Positions 1 to 9,656 of a DNA stretch of 64,000 bases are shown in pieces. This stretch comes from Actinorhabdospora filicis. GTDB taxonomy: Bacteria > Actinomycetota > Actinomycetes > Mycobacteriales > Micromonosporaceae. Location of the stretch: the NCBI RefSeq assembly GCF_030269765.1, contig NZ_BSTX01000001.1:2349571-2413570 (forward strand), in the 5' to 3' direction. The stretch's first letter is position 1, and every line of letters starts with the position of its first letter. The notes beneath the pieces were generated by a model. That model searched no databases and was not told where the DNA came from. It saw nothing but the letters and a program-made list of their open reading frames with translations. A program made the position numbers and the translations under genes.

Positions 1-189
1 GCCATCTCGTCCTACGACGACGTGAACTCCATCCTGATGGCCGGCCGGGCCGACCTGTGCGCCCTCGGCCGGACGCACCTCTGGGATCCACAGTGGACCC
101 TGCACGCGGCGGTGGACCAGGGCCACCCGATGCCGTGGCCGCCGCAGTTCGCGGCGGGGGCGCGGAAGCCGCCGACGGGGAGGGGGTAG
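1..189 (+). CDS. C-terminal end of an NADH:flavin oxidoreductase / salicylyl-CoA 5-hydroxylase-like protein (partial)
   Basis: Only the last 62 codons are in the window, in frame from base 1 to the TAG at 187-189. The residues [17 protein letters not shown], followed by WTLHAA and a WPPQF stretch, match the C-terminus of the FMN-dependent (old yellow enzyme) half of bifunctional salicylyl-CoA 5-hydroxylase/oxidoreductases of actinobacteria. In that family the segment belongs to the TIM-barrel flavin domain, which works with a PHBH-fold monooxygenase half on CoA-linked aromatic acids. The catalytic part is outside the window, so the specific substrate is inference. Confidence 0.72.
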   Translation, partial: AISSYDDVNSILMAGRADLCALGRTHLWDPQWTLHAAVDQGHPMPWPPQFAAGARKPPTGRG

Positions 190-329
190 CGGAGACGCCG
201 CTCACCCGGCCTGCCCGAACGGGAGGCGGGATCTGCCCCACATCACACGCGTACGCGACTGGTCACCGACAGTGGCGACACGGTACGGCTTGAGGGTCGT
301 ACGAGAGAAACGCGAGGTGGGAGGCACCG

Positions 330-1814
330 ATGGCGGCTGGACACGATGACTGGGCCTTCAACCCGCCGCCCGGCTGGCCAACGCCTCCGGCCGGCTGGCG
401 GCCACCACCCGGGTGGCAGCCCGCGCCCGGGCTTCCCCCGGCACCGCAGGGCTGGCAGTGGTGGGTACCGGCGCCGGCCTCCGCCACATCCGCACCGACC
501 GCCCCTCCGGCACCACCCGTGACGGAAACGGAGTCCGCTTCCCCCACCGGACTCCCGCCCCTGCCCGTTCCCGTCGCGCACCAGGGCGGTGTGTTCGGCA
601 AGGGCCGCCGCCTCGACGCCGTCGAGGCGGAGAACCGGGCGCTGTGGACGTGGGCCCGCGCCGCCACCGGCGTCGACGCGGAGTCGCTGGCCACCCAGGC
701 GGGCGTGCTGTCCGGCGAGGTGGCCTCGCTCGGGGAGCAGATCCGCGAGCGCCGCGCGGCCCTCGCCGCGCTCAAACGGCAGGTCGTGGCCACCGAGGAC
801 ATCGCCGTCCTGCAGGAGGCCGGGATCTACGAGTACTCCCACCCACTGGAGGACGCCGTCGCCTACAAGGCCGAGCTGGACACCCTCCGCGACGCCTACA
901 AGACCCTCGCGCGCAACGGCGGCGCGGTGGCGGCCACCACGAGCTGGACGGTGAACAACTCCGCCGCCGAGGGCAGGCGCATGGTCCGCGACTTCTCCAA
1001 ACTCATGCTGCGCGCGTACAACGCCGAGGCCGACACCCTCGTGCGCGGCATGAGGCCGTACAAACTCCAGTCGGCGCTCGATCGCCTGCACAAGACCGTG
1101 GAGACCATCGCCAAGCTCGGCAAGACGATGAACATCCACATCACCCCCGAATACCACCGCCTCCGGCAGCGCGAGCTGTCCCTGACGTCCGATCACCTCG
1201 CCAAGCTCGCCGAGGAGAAGGAGCGCCGGGCCGAGGAACGCGCCCGTCAGCGCGAGGAGGAGAAGGCCGCCCGCGAGTTCGAGCGCGAGAAGGAGCGCCT
1301 GCGCAAGGAGCACGCCCACTACGCCCGTGTCCTCGCCCGCTACGACGAGGGCGACGAGGCCGCCCGCGAGATCCACGCCAAGCTCGCCGAGCTGGACGCC
1401 GAACTCGTCTCCGTCGAGTCGCGCGAGGCCAACATCCGCGCCGGTTACGTCTACGTCATCTCCAACCTCGGCGCCTTCGGGGAGTCCATGGTCAAGGTCG
1501 GCCTCACCCGCCGCCTCGACCCGCTCGACCGCGTCCGCGAGCTGGGAGACGCGTCCGTACCGTTCCGCTTCGACGTCCACGCGCTGATCTTCAGCGACGA
1601 CGCCGTCGGCCTGGAGACACGGCTGCACCAGGAGCTCGCCGACAGGCGGGTCAACCGCGTGAACCTGCGGCGGGAGTTCTTCCACGCCACGCCCGCCGAG
1701 GTCCGCGAGATCCTCCAGCGGGTGGACCGCACGCACCAGCTGGAGTACCACGAGGAGGCCGAGGCCGAGGAGTGGCGCATCAGCCGCAACGCTGGTGTCC
1801 CCTCCCTAGACTGA
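330..1814 (+). CDS. DUF4041/T5orf172 (GIY-YIG superfamily) protein with Pro/Trp-rich N-terminus
   Basis: The 494-aa protein has three parts. Residues 1-50 are a Pro/Trp-rich tail with repeated PPGW/PAGW units (unstructured, no TM). Residues ~95-365 are helical and end in a strongly charged coiled coil (EEKERRAEERARQREEEK and following). Residues 372-460 form a T5orf172/MUG113 GIY-YIG-like domain: GYVYVISN, then MVKVGLTRR, then ETRLHQEL and FFHAT. The middle matches the DUF4041 segment usually joined to this nuclease domain, which is found in phage and chromosomal proteins and is thought to act on nucleic acid. The start ATG at 330 is preceded by GGGAGG. Only three bases separate its stop from the next gene, so the two are probably co-transcribed. 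The exact role is unknown. Confidence 0.75.
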   Translation: MAAGHDDWAFNPPPGWPTPPAGWRPPPGWQPAPGLPPAPQGWQWWVPAPASATSAPTAPPAPPVTETESASPTGLPPLPVPVAHQGGVFGKGRRLDAVEAENRALWTWARAATGVDAESLATQAGVLSGEVASLGEQIRERRAALAALKRQVVATEDIAVLQEAGIYEYSHPLEDAVAYKAELDTLRDAYKTLARNGGAVAATTSWTVNNSAAEGRRMVRDFSKLMLRAYNAEADTLVRGMRPYKLQSALDRLHKTVETIAKLGKTMNIHITPEYHRLRQRELSLTSDHLAKLAEEKERRAEERARQREEEKAAREFEREKERLRKEHAHYARVLARYDEGDEAAREIHAKLAELDAELVSVESREANIRAGYVYVISNLGAFGESMVKVGLTRRLDPLDRVRELGDASVPFRFDVHALIFSDDAVGLETRLHQELADRRVNRVNLRREFFHATPAEVREILQRVDRTHQLEYHEEAEAEEWRISRNAGVPSLD

Positions 1815-1817
1815 GTC

Positions 1818-2363
1818 GTGACCCCCGACGCCCCTGGCACCCCTGACGACCCCGGCGATCTCGACGCCCTCGCCCGCGCGGCCCCGTCCGACCCGGCCGC
1901 CCTCGCGCGGCTGCTGGCCGCCGTCCGTCCACGTGTGCTGCGGTTGTGCGCGCGGTTCCTGCCCGATCCGCGGGACGCCGAGGAGGCCTGCCAGGACACG
2001 CTGCTGGCGGTCGCCCACGGCATCAGCGAGTTCAAGGGCGACGCGGCCTTCACCACGTGGCTGCACCGGGTCGCGGCGAACCGTTCCCGCTCCACCTATC
2101 GCGCGTTGCGGCGGCGGCACATGGAGTCGGCGCTGCCGCCCGAGCTGGTCGACTCCCGCCGCACGAGCGTCCTGGCGGGGCACCGGATCGCGCTCCTGGA
2201 GGGCCTGGACCGGGTGGGCCCGATGTACGCGGAGGTGATCGCGCTGCGCGACGTCCTGGGCCTGCCGTACCGGGAGATCGGCGAGCTCCTGGGCCTGCCG
2301 GAGGTCACCGCGCGCACCCGTGCGCATGAGGGGCGACGCCGCCTGCGCGAAGCCCTCGCGTGA
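1818..2363 (+). CDS. ECF-family RNA polymerase sigma factor
   Basis: This 181-aa protein begins with GTG at 1818, three bases after the preceding stop. It has an ECF layout: region 2 at ~35-95 (DPRDAEEACQDTLLAVAHGI, then FTTWLHRVAANRSRS) and region 4 at ~125-178 with the HTH segment LPYREIGELLGLPEVTARTRAHEGRRRLREAL. No membrane anti-sigma gene lies directly next to it; a predicted lipoprotein follows 80 bp later and could be a target or partner. The regulon is not visible from the sequence. Confidence 0.88.
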   Translation: MTPDAPGTPDDPGDLDALARAAPSDPAALARLLAAVRPRVLRLCARFLPDPRDAEEACQDTLLAVAHGISEFKGDAAFTTWLHRVAANRSRSTYRALRRRHMESALPPELVDSRRTSVLAGHRIALLEGLDRVGPMYAEVIALRDVLGLPYREIGELLGLPEVTARTRAHEGRRRLREALA

Positions 2364-2444
2364 TGCCGGTCACTCTCACCGAACGAATCGCGTGGGGCCG
2401 GAGACGAACCTTGTGACGAACCAACAACGAGGGGAACGCCCACC

Positions 2445-3383
2445 ATGCCCGCTTCCACTGTGACCAAACGCCTCGCCGTCGCCGGTCTGTGCCTGGCGCT
2501 GCTGGCCGGCTGCAAGATCGACCCGGTCGGCCCGCTCTCGGGGGAGAGCGGCGACGCCGACGCGGGTGCCGCCGGTGCCCCGGACGGCTTCAGCGCGCGC
2601 TCGGTCGCGTACATGAACGCCGACATCGACGTGACCGGCATGTCCGTGGGGACGCGGGTCCCGGCGGGCTGGGGCGCCGACTCGACGCTCACCAAGAAGG
2701 CCGTCTACCTGCGGGTCAAGGTCACCAACCGGCTCCAGCACGCGATGCTGCTGCTGGACGACGGGATCTACCTGGATCCCGGTGACGGCAAGGAGATCCC
2801 GCTCGGCGACTCCGATGACGACATCACCGGCGCCTTCGACCCGGGGGCGGGCGCGGAGGGCTGGTACGCCTTCGAGCTGCCGGGGACGATGACCGCTCCG
2901 GCGCTGGTACTGGGGAAGCCCGACGCGCGGCGGGAACGCCTGCCGCTCACCGGGAACGTACCGGCGCCGGAGTACCCCAAGACCCTGAACCTGACGAGCA
3001 CGCTGACCGTGCGCTATGACGACTGCGTCCTCACCGTGAAGCCGGAGAAGGCGTACCTGGCGCACTGGGTGGGCTTCGAGCACGAGGGGATCTCGGAGCA
3101 CACCGAGCAGGCCGCGAAGGACCGGCTGAAGCTGTACCTGGGGGTGACGCTGACCGCGGCGGCGTCCTCGAACGGCTGCTTCGTCTACGACCAGGACGTC
3201 CGGCTCGTGGTCGACGGCAAGCTGCAGAGCGGCCTGCCGGAGTTGTCCAGCGCGAACAAGGTGGACGCGGGTGCGTCCTCGCACGACTACGTCGTCTTCG
3301 ACGTGCCCGCCTCCGGCCAGGTGGCCGTGGAGTGGGGACGGCAGGGCTCCGCGCCTCAGCGGCTGACGATCCCCGTTCCCTAG
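2445..3383 (+). CDS. Secreted lipoprotein of unknown function
   Basis: The 312-aa product starts with a basic n-region and hydrophobic stretch ending in the lipobox LLAGC (Cys at ~24), so it should be lipidated and held on the outer face of the membrane. The mature part resembles the immunoglobulin-like DUF4352 type of fold in composition (beta-rich, YLRVKVTNRLQHAMLLLDDG), but I do not recognise a specific family. Its TAG shares the palindrome CTAG with the stop of the convergent kinase gene, so the two reading frames overlap by four bases tail to tail. An ECF sigma gene lies upstream on the same strand. Confidence 0.8.
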   Translation: MPASTVTKRLAVAGLCLALLAGCKIDPVGPLSGESGDADAGAAGAPDGFSARSVAYMNADIDVTGMSVGTRVPAGWGADSTLTKKAVYLRVKVTNRLQHAMLLLDDGIYLDPGDGKEIPLGDSDDDITGAFDPGAGAEGWYAFELPGTMTAPALVLGKPDARRERLPLTGNVPAPEYPKTLNLTSTLTVRYDDCVLTVKPEKAYLAHWVGFEHEGISEHTEQAAKDRLKLYLGVTLTAAASSNGCFVYDQDVRLVVDGKLQSGLPELSSANKVDAGASSHDYVVFDVPASGQVAVEWGRQGSAPQRLTIPVP

Positions 3384-5065
3384 GTGATCGTGATCCCCTG
3401 CAGGAACGCGTCGGTGAAGCCCACGGTGGGGGGAGCCACCTGCGCGTAGATCAGGCCCGGTGCCGCCGCTTCGACGAGCGGCGCCGGGCCCTTCGCGCAG
3501 GTGGCGTACTCGGCGAGCGCCCACCCCCCGAGCACCCGTGTCGTCGGGGTCCCGCACTCGTTATGCCCGATGGCGGCGACGTGATCGCGTGGGACGGTGG
3601 CCGCCAGCCCGGTGTCGAACCCGACGAAGGCCCCGGGTACTCCCACCTCGCCCCACCGGTCCGGCGCGGGCGACAGCAGAATGCCCGGCGCGTCCCCATG
3701 CCCGGCCCAGGTGGACGTGACGGCCTCCCAGCCCTCGGGGACGACGACGCTCAGCGGCCCGGCACTGGCCGTCCCGCCCCGCGTGAGCAGCCATGCCGTG
3801 CCGCCACCCGCAGCGGCGAGCAGCGCGGCCGCGCCCGCGCCCGCGATGAGCAGGCCGCGGCGGCGGACGAGGGACCGCCCGGCGGAGGTTCGCCGCGCGG
3901 GCTGTGGCGCCACGAGTTGTGGAATCGCGGCCTGTGGGACGACGGGCTGTGCACCCATGTGCGGCGGACCCGCGTGTTGCGGTGCCACGGGTTGTGGAAT
4001 CGCGGCCTGCGGGACGACGGACTGCGGCCCCATGTGCGGCGGACCCATGTGTTGCGGCGCCACGGGTTGCGGGACGATGCCCTGCCTCGCCCCGGCCGGT
4101 GGAACCGTCTGATGTGGACCCGCGGGTCGCGGCGCCCCGGCCTGCGGCACCCCGGGCGGCGAACCCATGTGCTGTGGGCTCATGGGTTGCTGAGTCACGG
4201 GTTGCTGGGTCATGGGCTGCTGAGTCACGGGTCGCGGAGACATGGGCTGCGAACCCATGTGCTGCGGAGCCGGTTGCCGCGGCACCGCCGTCCGCTGGGC
4301 GAGCGGCTCCAGCGCCGCGGCGAACGCGGCGGCGTCCGCCGGTCGGTCGCCGGGGTCGTGGGCGGTGGCGCCCTCGACGGTGACCCCGAGCTCGGCGGCC
4401 AGCTTGCCGAGCGCGTACACGTCCGCGCGCGCGTCGACGATCGCCAGCGGATCGGCCTGCTCGGGCGCCATGTACCCCGGTGTGCCCGCCGCGGCGGTGA
4501 ACCCGGAGGCGACCGCGAGGTCCTTGGCCAGGCCCAGGTCGGCGACCAGCACCCGCGTGGACCCGTCCGGCCGCGACTGGAAGAGCACGTTGCCCGGCGT
4601 CAGGTCCCGGTGCACGACCCCCGCCCGGTGCAGAACCGCGACCCCCGCCGCGATCTCCCGCAGCAGCCCGAGGGCCTCGGCGAGGGCGAGCGGACCCTGC
4701 CTCAGGCGGTCCTTCAGGCTGCCCCGATCGGCGTAGGCGAGGATCGCGTACGGCCGGCCCTCCGTCTCCCCCACCCCGTGGACCCGCAGCACCCGCTCGT
4801 CATCGAGGCGCCGCAGCAGCCGCGCCTCGGTGATGAACCGCTCCCGCACCCCCGGATCGTGCGCCCAGTTCTCGGCGAGGACCTTCACCGCGACGAACGC
4901 GTCGAGATCCGGATCCCGCGCCAGCCAGACCGTGGCGAAGGACCCGGTGCCGAGCAACCGCTCGACCCGCAGCCGCCCGAGCCCGGTGGGATGACCGGGC
5001 TGATCGGGACGGCCGGGGAGGTCGGAGTGATCGGGGTGATCGGGGCGGCCTGGCTGTGAGGGCAC
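3380..5065 (-). CDS. Membrane Ser/Thr protein kinase (Hanks type) with a Pro/Gln-rich linker
   Basis: Numbered from the GTG at 5065 (561 aa), residues ~30-280 are a kinase domain. The Gly-rich loop is GTGSFATV at 39-46, the ATP-binding Lys sits in VAVKVL at 61, the catalytic loop is HRDLTPGN at 152-159 and APE is at 200-202. The metal-binding motif reads DLG (176-178) rather than DFG, a common actinobacterial variant. Residues ~285-430 are low-complexity PQHMG, QPVTQQP and VVPQAAIPQ repeats. One TM helix (LLIAGAGAAALLAAAGGGTAWLL) precedes a ~115-aa external domain with two to three Cys. No PASTA repeats are present. The start is uncertain because no good ribosome site precedes it; an in-frame codon 32 residues upstream is possible. 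Confidence 0.85.
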   Translation of the reverse strand: MPSQPGRPDHPDHSDLPGRPDQPGHPTGLGRLRVERLLGTGSFATVWLARDPDLDAFVAVKVLAENWAHDPGVRERFITEARLLRRLDDERVLRVHGVGETEGRPYAILAYADRGSLKDRLRQGPLALAEALGLLREIAAGVAVLHRAGVVHRDLTPGNVLFQSRPDGSTRVLVADLGLAKDLAVASGFTAAAGTPGYMAPEQADPLAIVDARADVYALGKLAAELGVTVEGATAHDPGDRPADAAAFAAALEPLAQRTAVPRQPAPQHMGSQPMSPRPVTQQPMTQQPVTQQPMSPQHMGSPPGVPQAGAPRPAGPHQTVPPAGARQGIVPQPVAPQHMGPPHMGPQSVVPQAAIPQPVAPQHAGPPHMGAQPVVPQAAIPQLVAPQPARRTSAGRSLVRRRGLLIAGAGAAALLAAAGGGTAWLLTRGGTASAGPLSVVVPEGWEAVTSTWAGHGDAPGILLSPAPDRWGEVGVPGAFVGFDTGLAATVPRDHVAAIGHNECGTPTTRVLGGWALAEYATCAKGPAPLVEAAAPGLIYAQVAPPTVGFTDAFLQGITIT

Positions 5066-6065
5066 ATGGCCAGGGTAGGTCGGGGGTTCTAATGCGCCGC
5101 ACGGGCGCTCACCGCCTGCCGCACGGGCCGCCGCCCGCCGCCCGTAGTCCGCCCCCGCCACCCGTGGTTCGTCACACGCGTGTGAAGCCGACGACCCGCC
5201 GCCCGCCCGGGGGAGAAGGCCGCGCGCCGCGCCTCCGGTTCACCGCTCCGGAGCCCCAGGCGTGCCGACGGGCAAGAGACGCGGCCCGGCCCCACGCCGC
5301 GACGTCGTACGCGCGGCCACGCATGGGCGCGCCCGCGGCCGACGGCCGACCGGCCACAACTCACGGCTCACGGCTCACGGCTCACGGGATGCTCCGTCAC
5401 GGCACGCCCCGCGCGCACCTGTCCCGACAGGCCGCCTTGCCGGAGGTCGAGTCCGCTGCCGGGTAGCGGGGCACCATGCCCGAACGCGCTCACACACCTG
5501 AACCCGTGTGGCCCCTCACCACGCGCTGACACCCGTTCCGGGTCGGCAGAACCCGTGCCGCCGTGCCACTCCGGCGAGCGGCGGCCTTCCCGGCGCGCCG
5601 CGGCGTCCCCGTGGAACCGCCGTGCGGTCATCCGCTCTCGCCGCTCACCGCAGGTGGTCCACGGCTCGTCATCCCCTGCGGCCCGAGGCCCTCGCCCCTG
5701 CGGGTTCGTCAGCGCGCCGCCCACCTCGACGGTGGTACGCAGGTGGCGGCCGATGGGCGGCGGCCCGGGTGTCGGCATCCCCCGAGGTGCCCTCGCGCCG
5801 ACCACCGCGGCATGCCCCCACCGGCCTCTAGGCCGTGTCGGCGTCCCCGGGGCGACCCCGCGTCCGTTGGCGCCACCATCCGTCGGCGCGGCCACCCCGT
5901 CCAGCCGCTGGTCGGGCAACGCACACGGCCTTCACCCTGTCTTCGTCACCCGCCCCGATGCGCGCTCGGCGCCTGGGCCACGGGTGCGCGGGTCGCCAGC
6001 CCCCGGAGCCCGGCGGCCCGGCCCGGGATCGGTGCGGGTCCGCCGTGCGCGGCCCCGGCCGGGTA
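5066..6065. other. About 1 kb without a supported gene
   Basis: Open frames here on either strand are Arg/Pro/Gly-rich and look like GC artefacts, with no ribosome sites or family motifs. The only structure seen is a short tandem repeat of CACGGCT (about four units) near 5357-5388. The region presumably holds the promoter of the leftward kinase gene. Confidence 0.5.
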
Positions 6066-6701
6066 CTAGCCCCGGCCCGCCAGGTCCACCGCTTCCAGCA
6101 GACTCGCCGCGACCGGCACGCCCACCGCGCGGAGTTTGCGCTCGGCGGTGAAGCCGCCGGTGTAGAGGATCGCCTTCGCGCCCACCGAGAGGGCGGCGTC
6201 GGCGTCGTCCACGGAGTCGCCGATCAGGACCACGTCGGCCGCGTCGATGCCCTGGGCTTCGAGGTGGGCGACGAGGTGGGGCAGCTTCGGGCCGCCACCG
6301 GCGCCGCGGAGGCCGTCGACGCGGGCCAGGAGGGGGGTGAGGCCGAAGGCCTCCACGAGGGGGACGAGGTTGGTGTGGTGCCACATCGACAGCAGCGACT
6401 GGGAGCCGCGCCAGGCGGCGATCGCGTCGAAGGCGTCCACGGCGGGCTTGCAGGCCAGCCGGTGGGTCTCGTAGGAGTCGTGGAAGACACGGTCGAGGAG
6501 CGCGAACTCCTCGGGGAGGACGGGACGGCCTAGCTCGTCGCCGTAGTAGTCGGCGATGGGACGGCGGAAGCGCTCGCGGTGCTCGTCGGCGGTCACCGGG
6601 TTGCCACCGGCGTGCACGAGGGCGTCATTGGTGGCGGCGACGACGGCGGCGAGGTCGTCGAAGAGGGTCCCGTTCCAGTCCCAGACGAGGTGGCGTGTCA
6701 T
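6066..6701 (-). CDS. HAD-superfamily phosphatase
   Basis: This 211-aa HAD hydrolase has the nucleophile motif DWNGTLFDD near the N-terminus, a Lys in GGGPKLPHL (motif III) and the acidic motif [16 protein letters not shown]. An all-alpha cap follows motif I, as in the phosphoglycolate phosphatase-like group. The ATG at 6701 overlaps the upstream HAD-IB gene stop as ATGA, so the two phosphatases are translationally coupled. The substrate is unknown. Confidence 0.85.
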   Translation of the reverse strand: MTRHLVWDWNGTLFDDLAAVVAATNDALVHAGGNPVTADEHRERFRRPIADYYGDELGRPVLPEEFALLDRVFHDSYETHRLACKPAVDAFDAIAAWRGSQSLLSMWHHTNLVPLVEAFGLTPLLARVDGLRGAGGGPKLPHLVAHLEAQGIDAADVVLIGDSVDDADAALSVGAKAILYTGGFTAERKLRAVGVPVAASLLEAVDLAGRG

Positions 6702-7525
6702 TCGCGAGAGGCTACCCGGCGGCTCTGGCTGCGGCGGCGCAGGGCGAAGCCGCCCGCGACGGCGCCGGCGACCGCTCCGGCCGCGATCGCGGTGGGGAGG
6801 GCGAGCATGGCGGCTTTGCGGCCGCTGCGGAAGTCGCGGATCTGCCAGCCGTTGGCGCGGGCGTGGCGGCGCAGGTCGGTGTCGGGGTTCACCGCGACGG
6901 CGTGGCCGACGGCGGAGAGCATCGGGAGGTCGTTCGACGAGTCGCTGTAGGCGGTGCAGGTGGACAGGTCGAGGCCCTCGGACGCGGCCAGCGCGCGGAC
7001 GGCGTCGGCCTTGGCCGCGCCGTGCATGATGTCGCCGATGAGGCGGCCGGTGTAGCGGCCGCCCTGGATCTCGGCGACGGTGCCGAGGGCGCCGGTGAGG
7101 CCGAGACGGCGGGCGATGATCTCGGCGAGTTCGACGGGTGTGGCGGTGACCAGCCACACGCGTTCACCGCGGTCGAGGTGGCGTTCGGCGAGATCGCGGG
7201 CGCCGGACCAGATGCGGCGGGCGATGAGCTCGTCGAAGATCTCCTCGCACATGCCGACGACCTCGTCCACGCGCCGTCCGGCGACGAAGGCCAGGGCCGA
7301 CTGCTTGATGTCGGCGATGTGGTCGTGGTTCTCCTTGCCGTGCAGCCGGAAGTGGGCCTGCTGCCAGGCGAACTTGAGGAGGTCGCGGCCGGTGAAGAAG
7401 CGGCGGGCGGCGAGTCCGCGGGCGAACCAGTAGATGGACGCGCCCTGCATGAGCGTGTTGTCCACGTCGAAGAAGGCCGCCGACGAGAGGTCGGTGACAG
7501 GCGGACGGACGTCCAGGTCGCTCAC
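6698..7525 (-). CDS. HAD-IB family phosphatase with C-terminal TM segment
   Basis: The 275-aa protein starts with GTG at 7525. It carries [11 protein letters not shown] (motif I), VTATPVE (motif II) and [15 protein letters not shown] (motif IV), the pattern of HAD-IB enzymes such as SerB-like or CicA-like phosphatases. A hydrophobic helix ([22 protein letters not shown]) and a basic tail end the protein, suggesting membrane association. In many actinobacteria an HAD-IB gene sits just downstream of the bldN/DUF5667 pair, as here. Confidence 0.87.
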   Translation of the reverse strand: MSDLDVRPPVTDLSSAAFFDVDNTLMQGASIYWFARGLAARRFFTGRDLLKFAWQQAHFRLHGKENHDHIADIKQSALAFVAGRRVDEVVGMCEEIFDELIARRIWSGARDLAERHLDRGERVWLVTATPVELAEIIARRLGLTGALGTVAEIQGGRYTGRLIGDIMHGAAKADAVRALAASEGLDLSTCTAYSDSSNDLPMLSAVGHAVAVNPDTDLRRHARANGWQIRDFRSGRKAAMLALPTAIAAGAVAGAVAGGFALRRRSQSRRVASRE

Positions 7526-7600
7526 AGCTCACTCACCATCTGGGCCGGGGTGTCACCATACGAGCGTAGTGCCTGACGGTGACACCCCGAAAAACTGTGG

Positions 7601-8710
7601 TCAACCACCCAGCAGACCCGAGAGGATGCCGCCGAGCGTGCCCAGGAGGCCCCCGTTGTTACCGGACGTCTCGGAAGGCGTCTGGGACGGGGTGAGGCTC
7701 GGCGACACCAGCGGGCCCTTGGGGCCGTGGCCGGTGTCGTCCTTGCCGCCGGGAGGCGTGCTGCTCGGGGAGGACTCGGGATCGGTGCCGGGCCGGGAGT
7801 CGCGGCTCGCCTGCGGGTCGGTGGCCACGGGGTCGGGTTCGTGCGCGCCCGGGTCGGGCGCGGCCGAACATGGCAGGGGGATGGGGCCGAGGAGGTCCAT
7901 GCGGGCGTCCCCGGAGGCCGTGCACAGGAGCGAGAAGCGGAGCTTCTCGGAGCGTTCCTGCACCTGGTCGAGGAGCTTCAGGGACTCCAGGCCGCGAACC
8001 CGCGAGTCGGCGGCGGTGGAGGCGACGAAGTCGACCAGGTCGGCCCGTTGCGTGGTGACGAAGGAGTCGACCGCGTCGAGGACGCCGTCGTCGGTGCGGT
8101 CCACGGCCGCGCCGGTGAGCAGGGCCACGCCCTGCGTGGTCTCTTCGTCCATGTCGTCGAGCGTGGAATCGACGGCGGCCGGGTCGCTGGCGACGGCGGA
8201 TGCCTCGGTGAGCCGGTTGCGGGCGAACTCCAGGAGGAGCTGACCGCGGTTCACGTCGGATCCGGCGAGGGCCAGTTGCGCGGCCTCGGTGCTGCGCTTC
8301 ACGTCGTACAGCGGGTCGCCGGGCATCGCCTCGCCGCTGGCGGCGGAGACGCCGGACAGCGTGAGGATGCCGACGACGATGCCGAGCGCGACGATCAGCC
8401 GGCGTCCGCGCCATGGTGGGCGGGTTGGCCGTTCGGTCTTCTCGGTGGTGGTCTCGGCGGTGTCGCCGATGCCCTGGACGGCCGCGACCGCGAGCAGCCG
8501 CTGACGCAGCGCGGCTTTGAACTCCGCGCGGGGCGCCATGAGCTCGGAGAGCTCGGCCATCTCGGTCTGCAGTCGTCCGCCTACCTCGACCAGTGGTGCG
8601 AGGTCTTCGTCATGGGTCGTCTTGATGTGCTTGTGAGGGCCGCCTTGCGCCTCATCCAGGAGCTGCGCGAATCGTTCGGCGCGGGCTCGTCCAAACGGTC
8701 CTGGCGTCAT
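7601..8710 (-). CDS. DUF5667 membrane protein next to bldN (candidate anti-sigma partner)
   Basis: The 369-aa product has a cytoplasmic N-terminus (~1-105), one TM helix (LIVALGIVVGILTLSGVSAAS) and an external DUF5667 domain starting at GDPLYDVKRSTEAAQLAL. A Ser/Pro/Thr-rich linker and a Gly/Leu-rich end (GLLGTLGGILSGLLGG) follow. The gene lies directly downstream of the BldN-like sigma gene and in the same direction. In Streptomyces the corresponding place is taken by the anti-sigma factor RsbN, so an anti-sigma role is reasonable but rests on position, topology and size. The ATG at 8710 follows GAGAGGGGG. Confidence 0.75.
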   Translation of the reverse strand: MTPGPFGRARAERFAQLLDEAQGGPHKHIKTTHDEDLAPLVEVGGRLQTEMAELSELMAPRAEFKAALRQRLLAVAAVQGIGDTAETTTEKTERPTRPPWRGRRLIVALGIVVGILTLSGVSAASGEAMPGDPLYDVKRSTEAAQLALAGSDVNRGQLLLEFARNRLTEASAVASDPAAVDSTLDDMDEETTQGVALLTGAAVDRTDDGVLDAVDSFVTTQRADLVDFVASTAADSRVRGLESLKLLDQVQERSEKLRFSLLCTASGDARMDLLGPIPLPCSAAPDPGAHEPDPVATDPQASRDSRPGTDPESSPSSTPPGGKDDTGHGPKGPLVSPSLTPSQTPSETSGNNGGLLGTLGGILSGLLGG

Positions 8711-8873
8711 TGCACACCCCCTCTCGCCGCTTGTATCCGATTCAACGCGGACAGGGCGGTTCCGGTTACGGCCAACGCGTGGAGGGTGTGCTCACTCACG
8801 CACGCGCCGAGCCTGAAGTGTCGGACATCTGACGTATTCTCACGATCACCCGCGCGGTTCGTCGCGGATCGGC

Positions 8874-9656
8874 TCATCGGCCGAATCCCTCCGGCAGCAG
8901 CCTGCCGAGTGTGCGCACCGCACGATACTGCAGAGCCTTGATGGCGCCTTCGTTCTTGCCCATCGCGCGGGCCGTCTCGGCGACGGAGAAGCCGTGGAGG
9001 AAGCGGAGGACGATGCACTCCTGCTGGTCCTCGTTGAGTTCCTTCACGGCGGCCAAGAGGGTCGCGTTGGTGAGCTTGTCGACCACGGCGGCCTCGGGAT
9101 CGCCTTCGGGCGTGGAGTCGGCCTTGTCGGCGTCCAGCACGTCGGCGGTGGTGACTTCGAGGCGGTTGCGGCCGGACTTGAAGTGGTCGGCCATCAGGTT
9201 CCGGGCGATGGTCACCAGCCAGGCGCCGAAATCGCGCCCCTGCCAGGTGAACGACCCGATGCGCTTGAGCGCGCGCAGAAAGGTGTCGCTGGTCAGGTCC
9301 TCCGCCAGGTTCTTGTTCGAGACCCGGAAGTAGATGTAGCGGAAGACGATGTCGAAGTACTTGTCGTAGATCTTGCCGAACGCCTGCGCGTCCCCACCTT
9401 GGGCGCGGCGCACCAGATCCCAGATCTCATCTCTGGGTTGTTCGTCGTCACCACCACCACTGGTTCCGACCTCCGGCGTCCGCGCCCGCACGGGGCGCGC
9501 GACCACGGTGTCGTCGGCCGCGTCCGGGCCGCTCGCGGTCGCCACCTCGGCGTGGATGGTCGCCGCGAGCATCTGCCGCATGGCGGTCAGCCCCTGAGTA
9601 AGGGCGAGCCGGGCCATGTGCAGCTCATCGGTGACTACGTGCGCGGAACCGGGCAC
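8874..9656 (-). CDS. bldN: BldN-type ECF sigma factor
   Basis: This 260-aa sigma factor begins with GTG at 9656, behind GAGGAGG. Residues ~76-150 are region 2 (KIYDKYFDIVFRYIYFRVSN, AEDLTSDTFLRAL, GAWLVTIARNLMADHFKSGR). Residues ~200-255 are region 4 (LNEDQQECIVLRFLHGFSVAETARAMG). About 75 residues precede region 2, far more than usual for an ECF factor. Streptomyces BldN, which directs aerial development, has a similar N-terminal pro-sequence. The extension, the strong core match and the DUF5667 gene downstream support the name. Cleavage of the extension is inference. Confidence 0.8.
   Translation of the reverse strand: MPGSAHVVTDELHMARLALTQGLTAMRQMLAATIHAEVATASGPDAADDTVVARPVRARTPEVGTSGGGDDEQPRDEIWDLVRRAQGGDAQAFGKIYDKYFDIVFRYIYFRVSNKNLAEDLTSDTFLRALKRIGSFTWQGRDFGAWLVTIARNLMADHFKSGRNRLEVTTADVLDADKADSTPEGDPEAAVVDKLTNATLLAAVKELNEDQQECIVLRFLHGFSVAETARAMGKNEGAIKALQYRAVRTLGRLLPEGFGR

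Noticed and set aside
243..1751. A 502-codon open frame antisense to the T5orf172 gene
   Set aside because: Val/Gly/Leu-rich antisense shadow with no ribosome site; the plus-strand gene has clear domains.
5357..5388. CRISPR-like repeats
   Set aside because: Only a few 7-bp CACGGCT units in a row, with no spacers; simple sequence.
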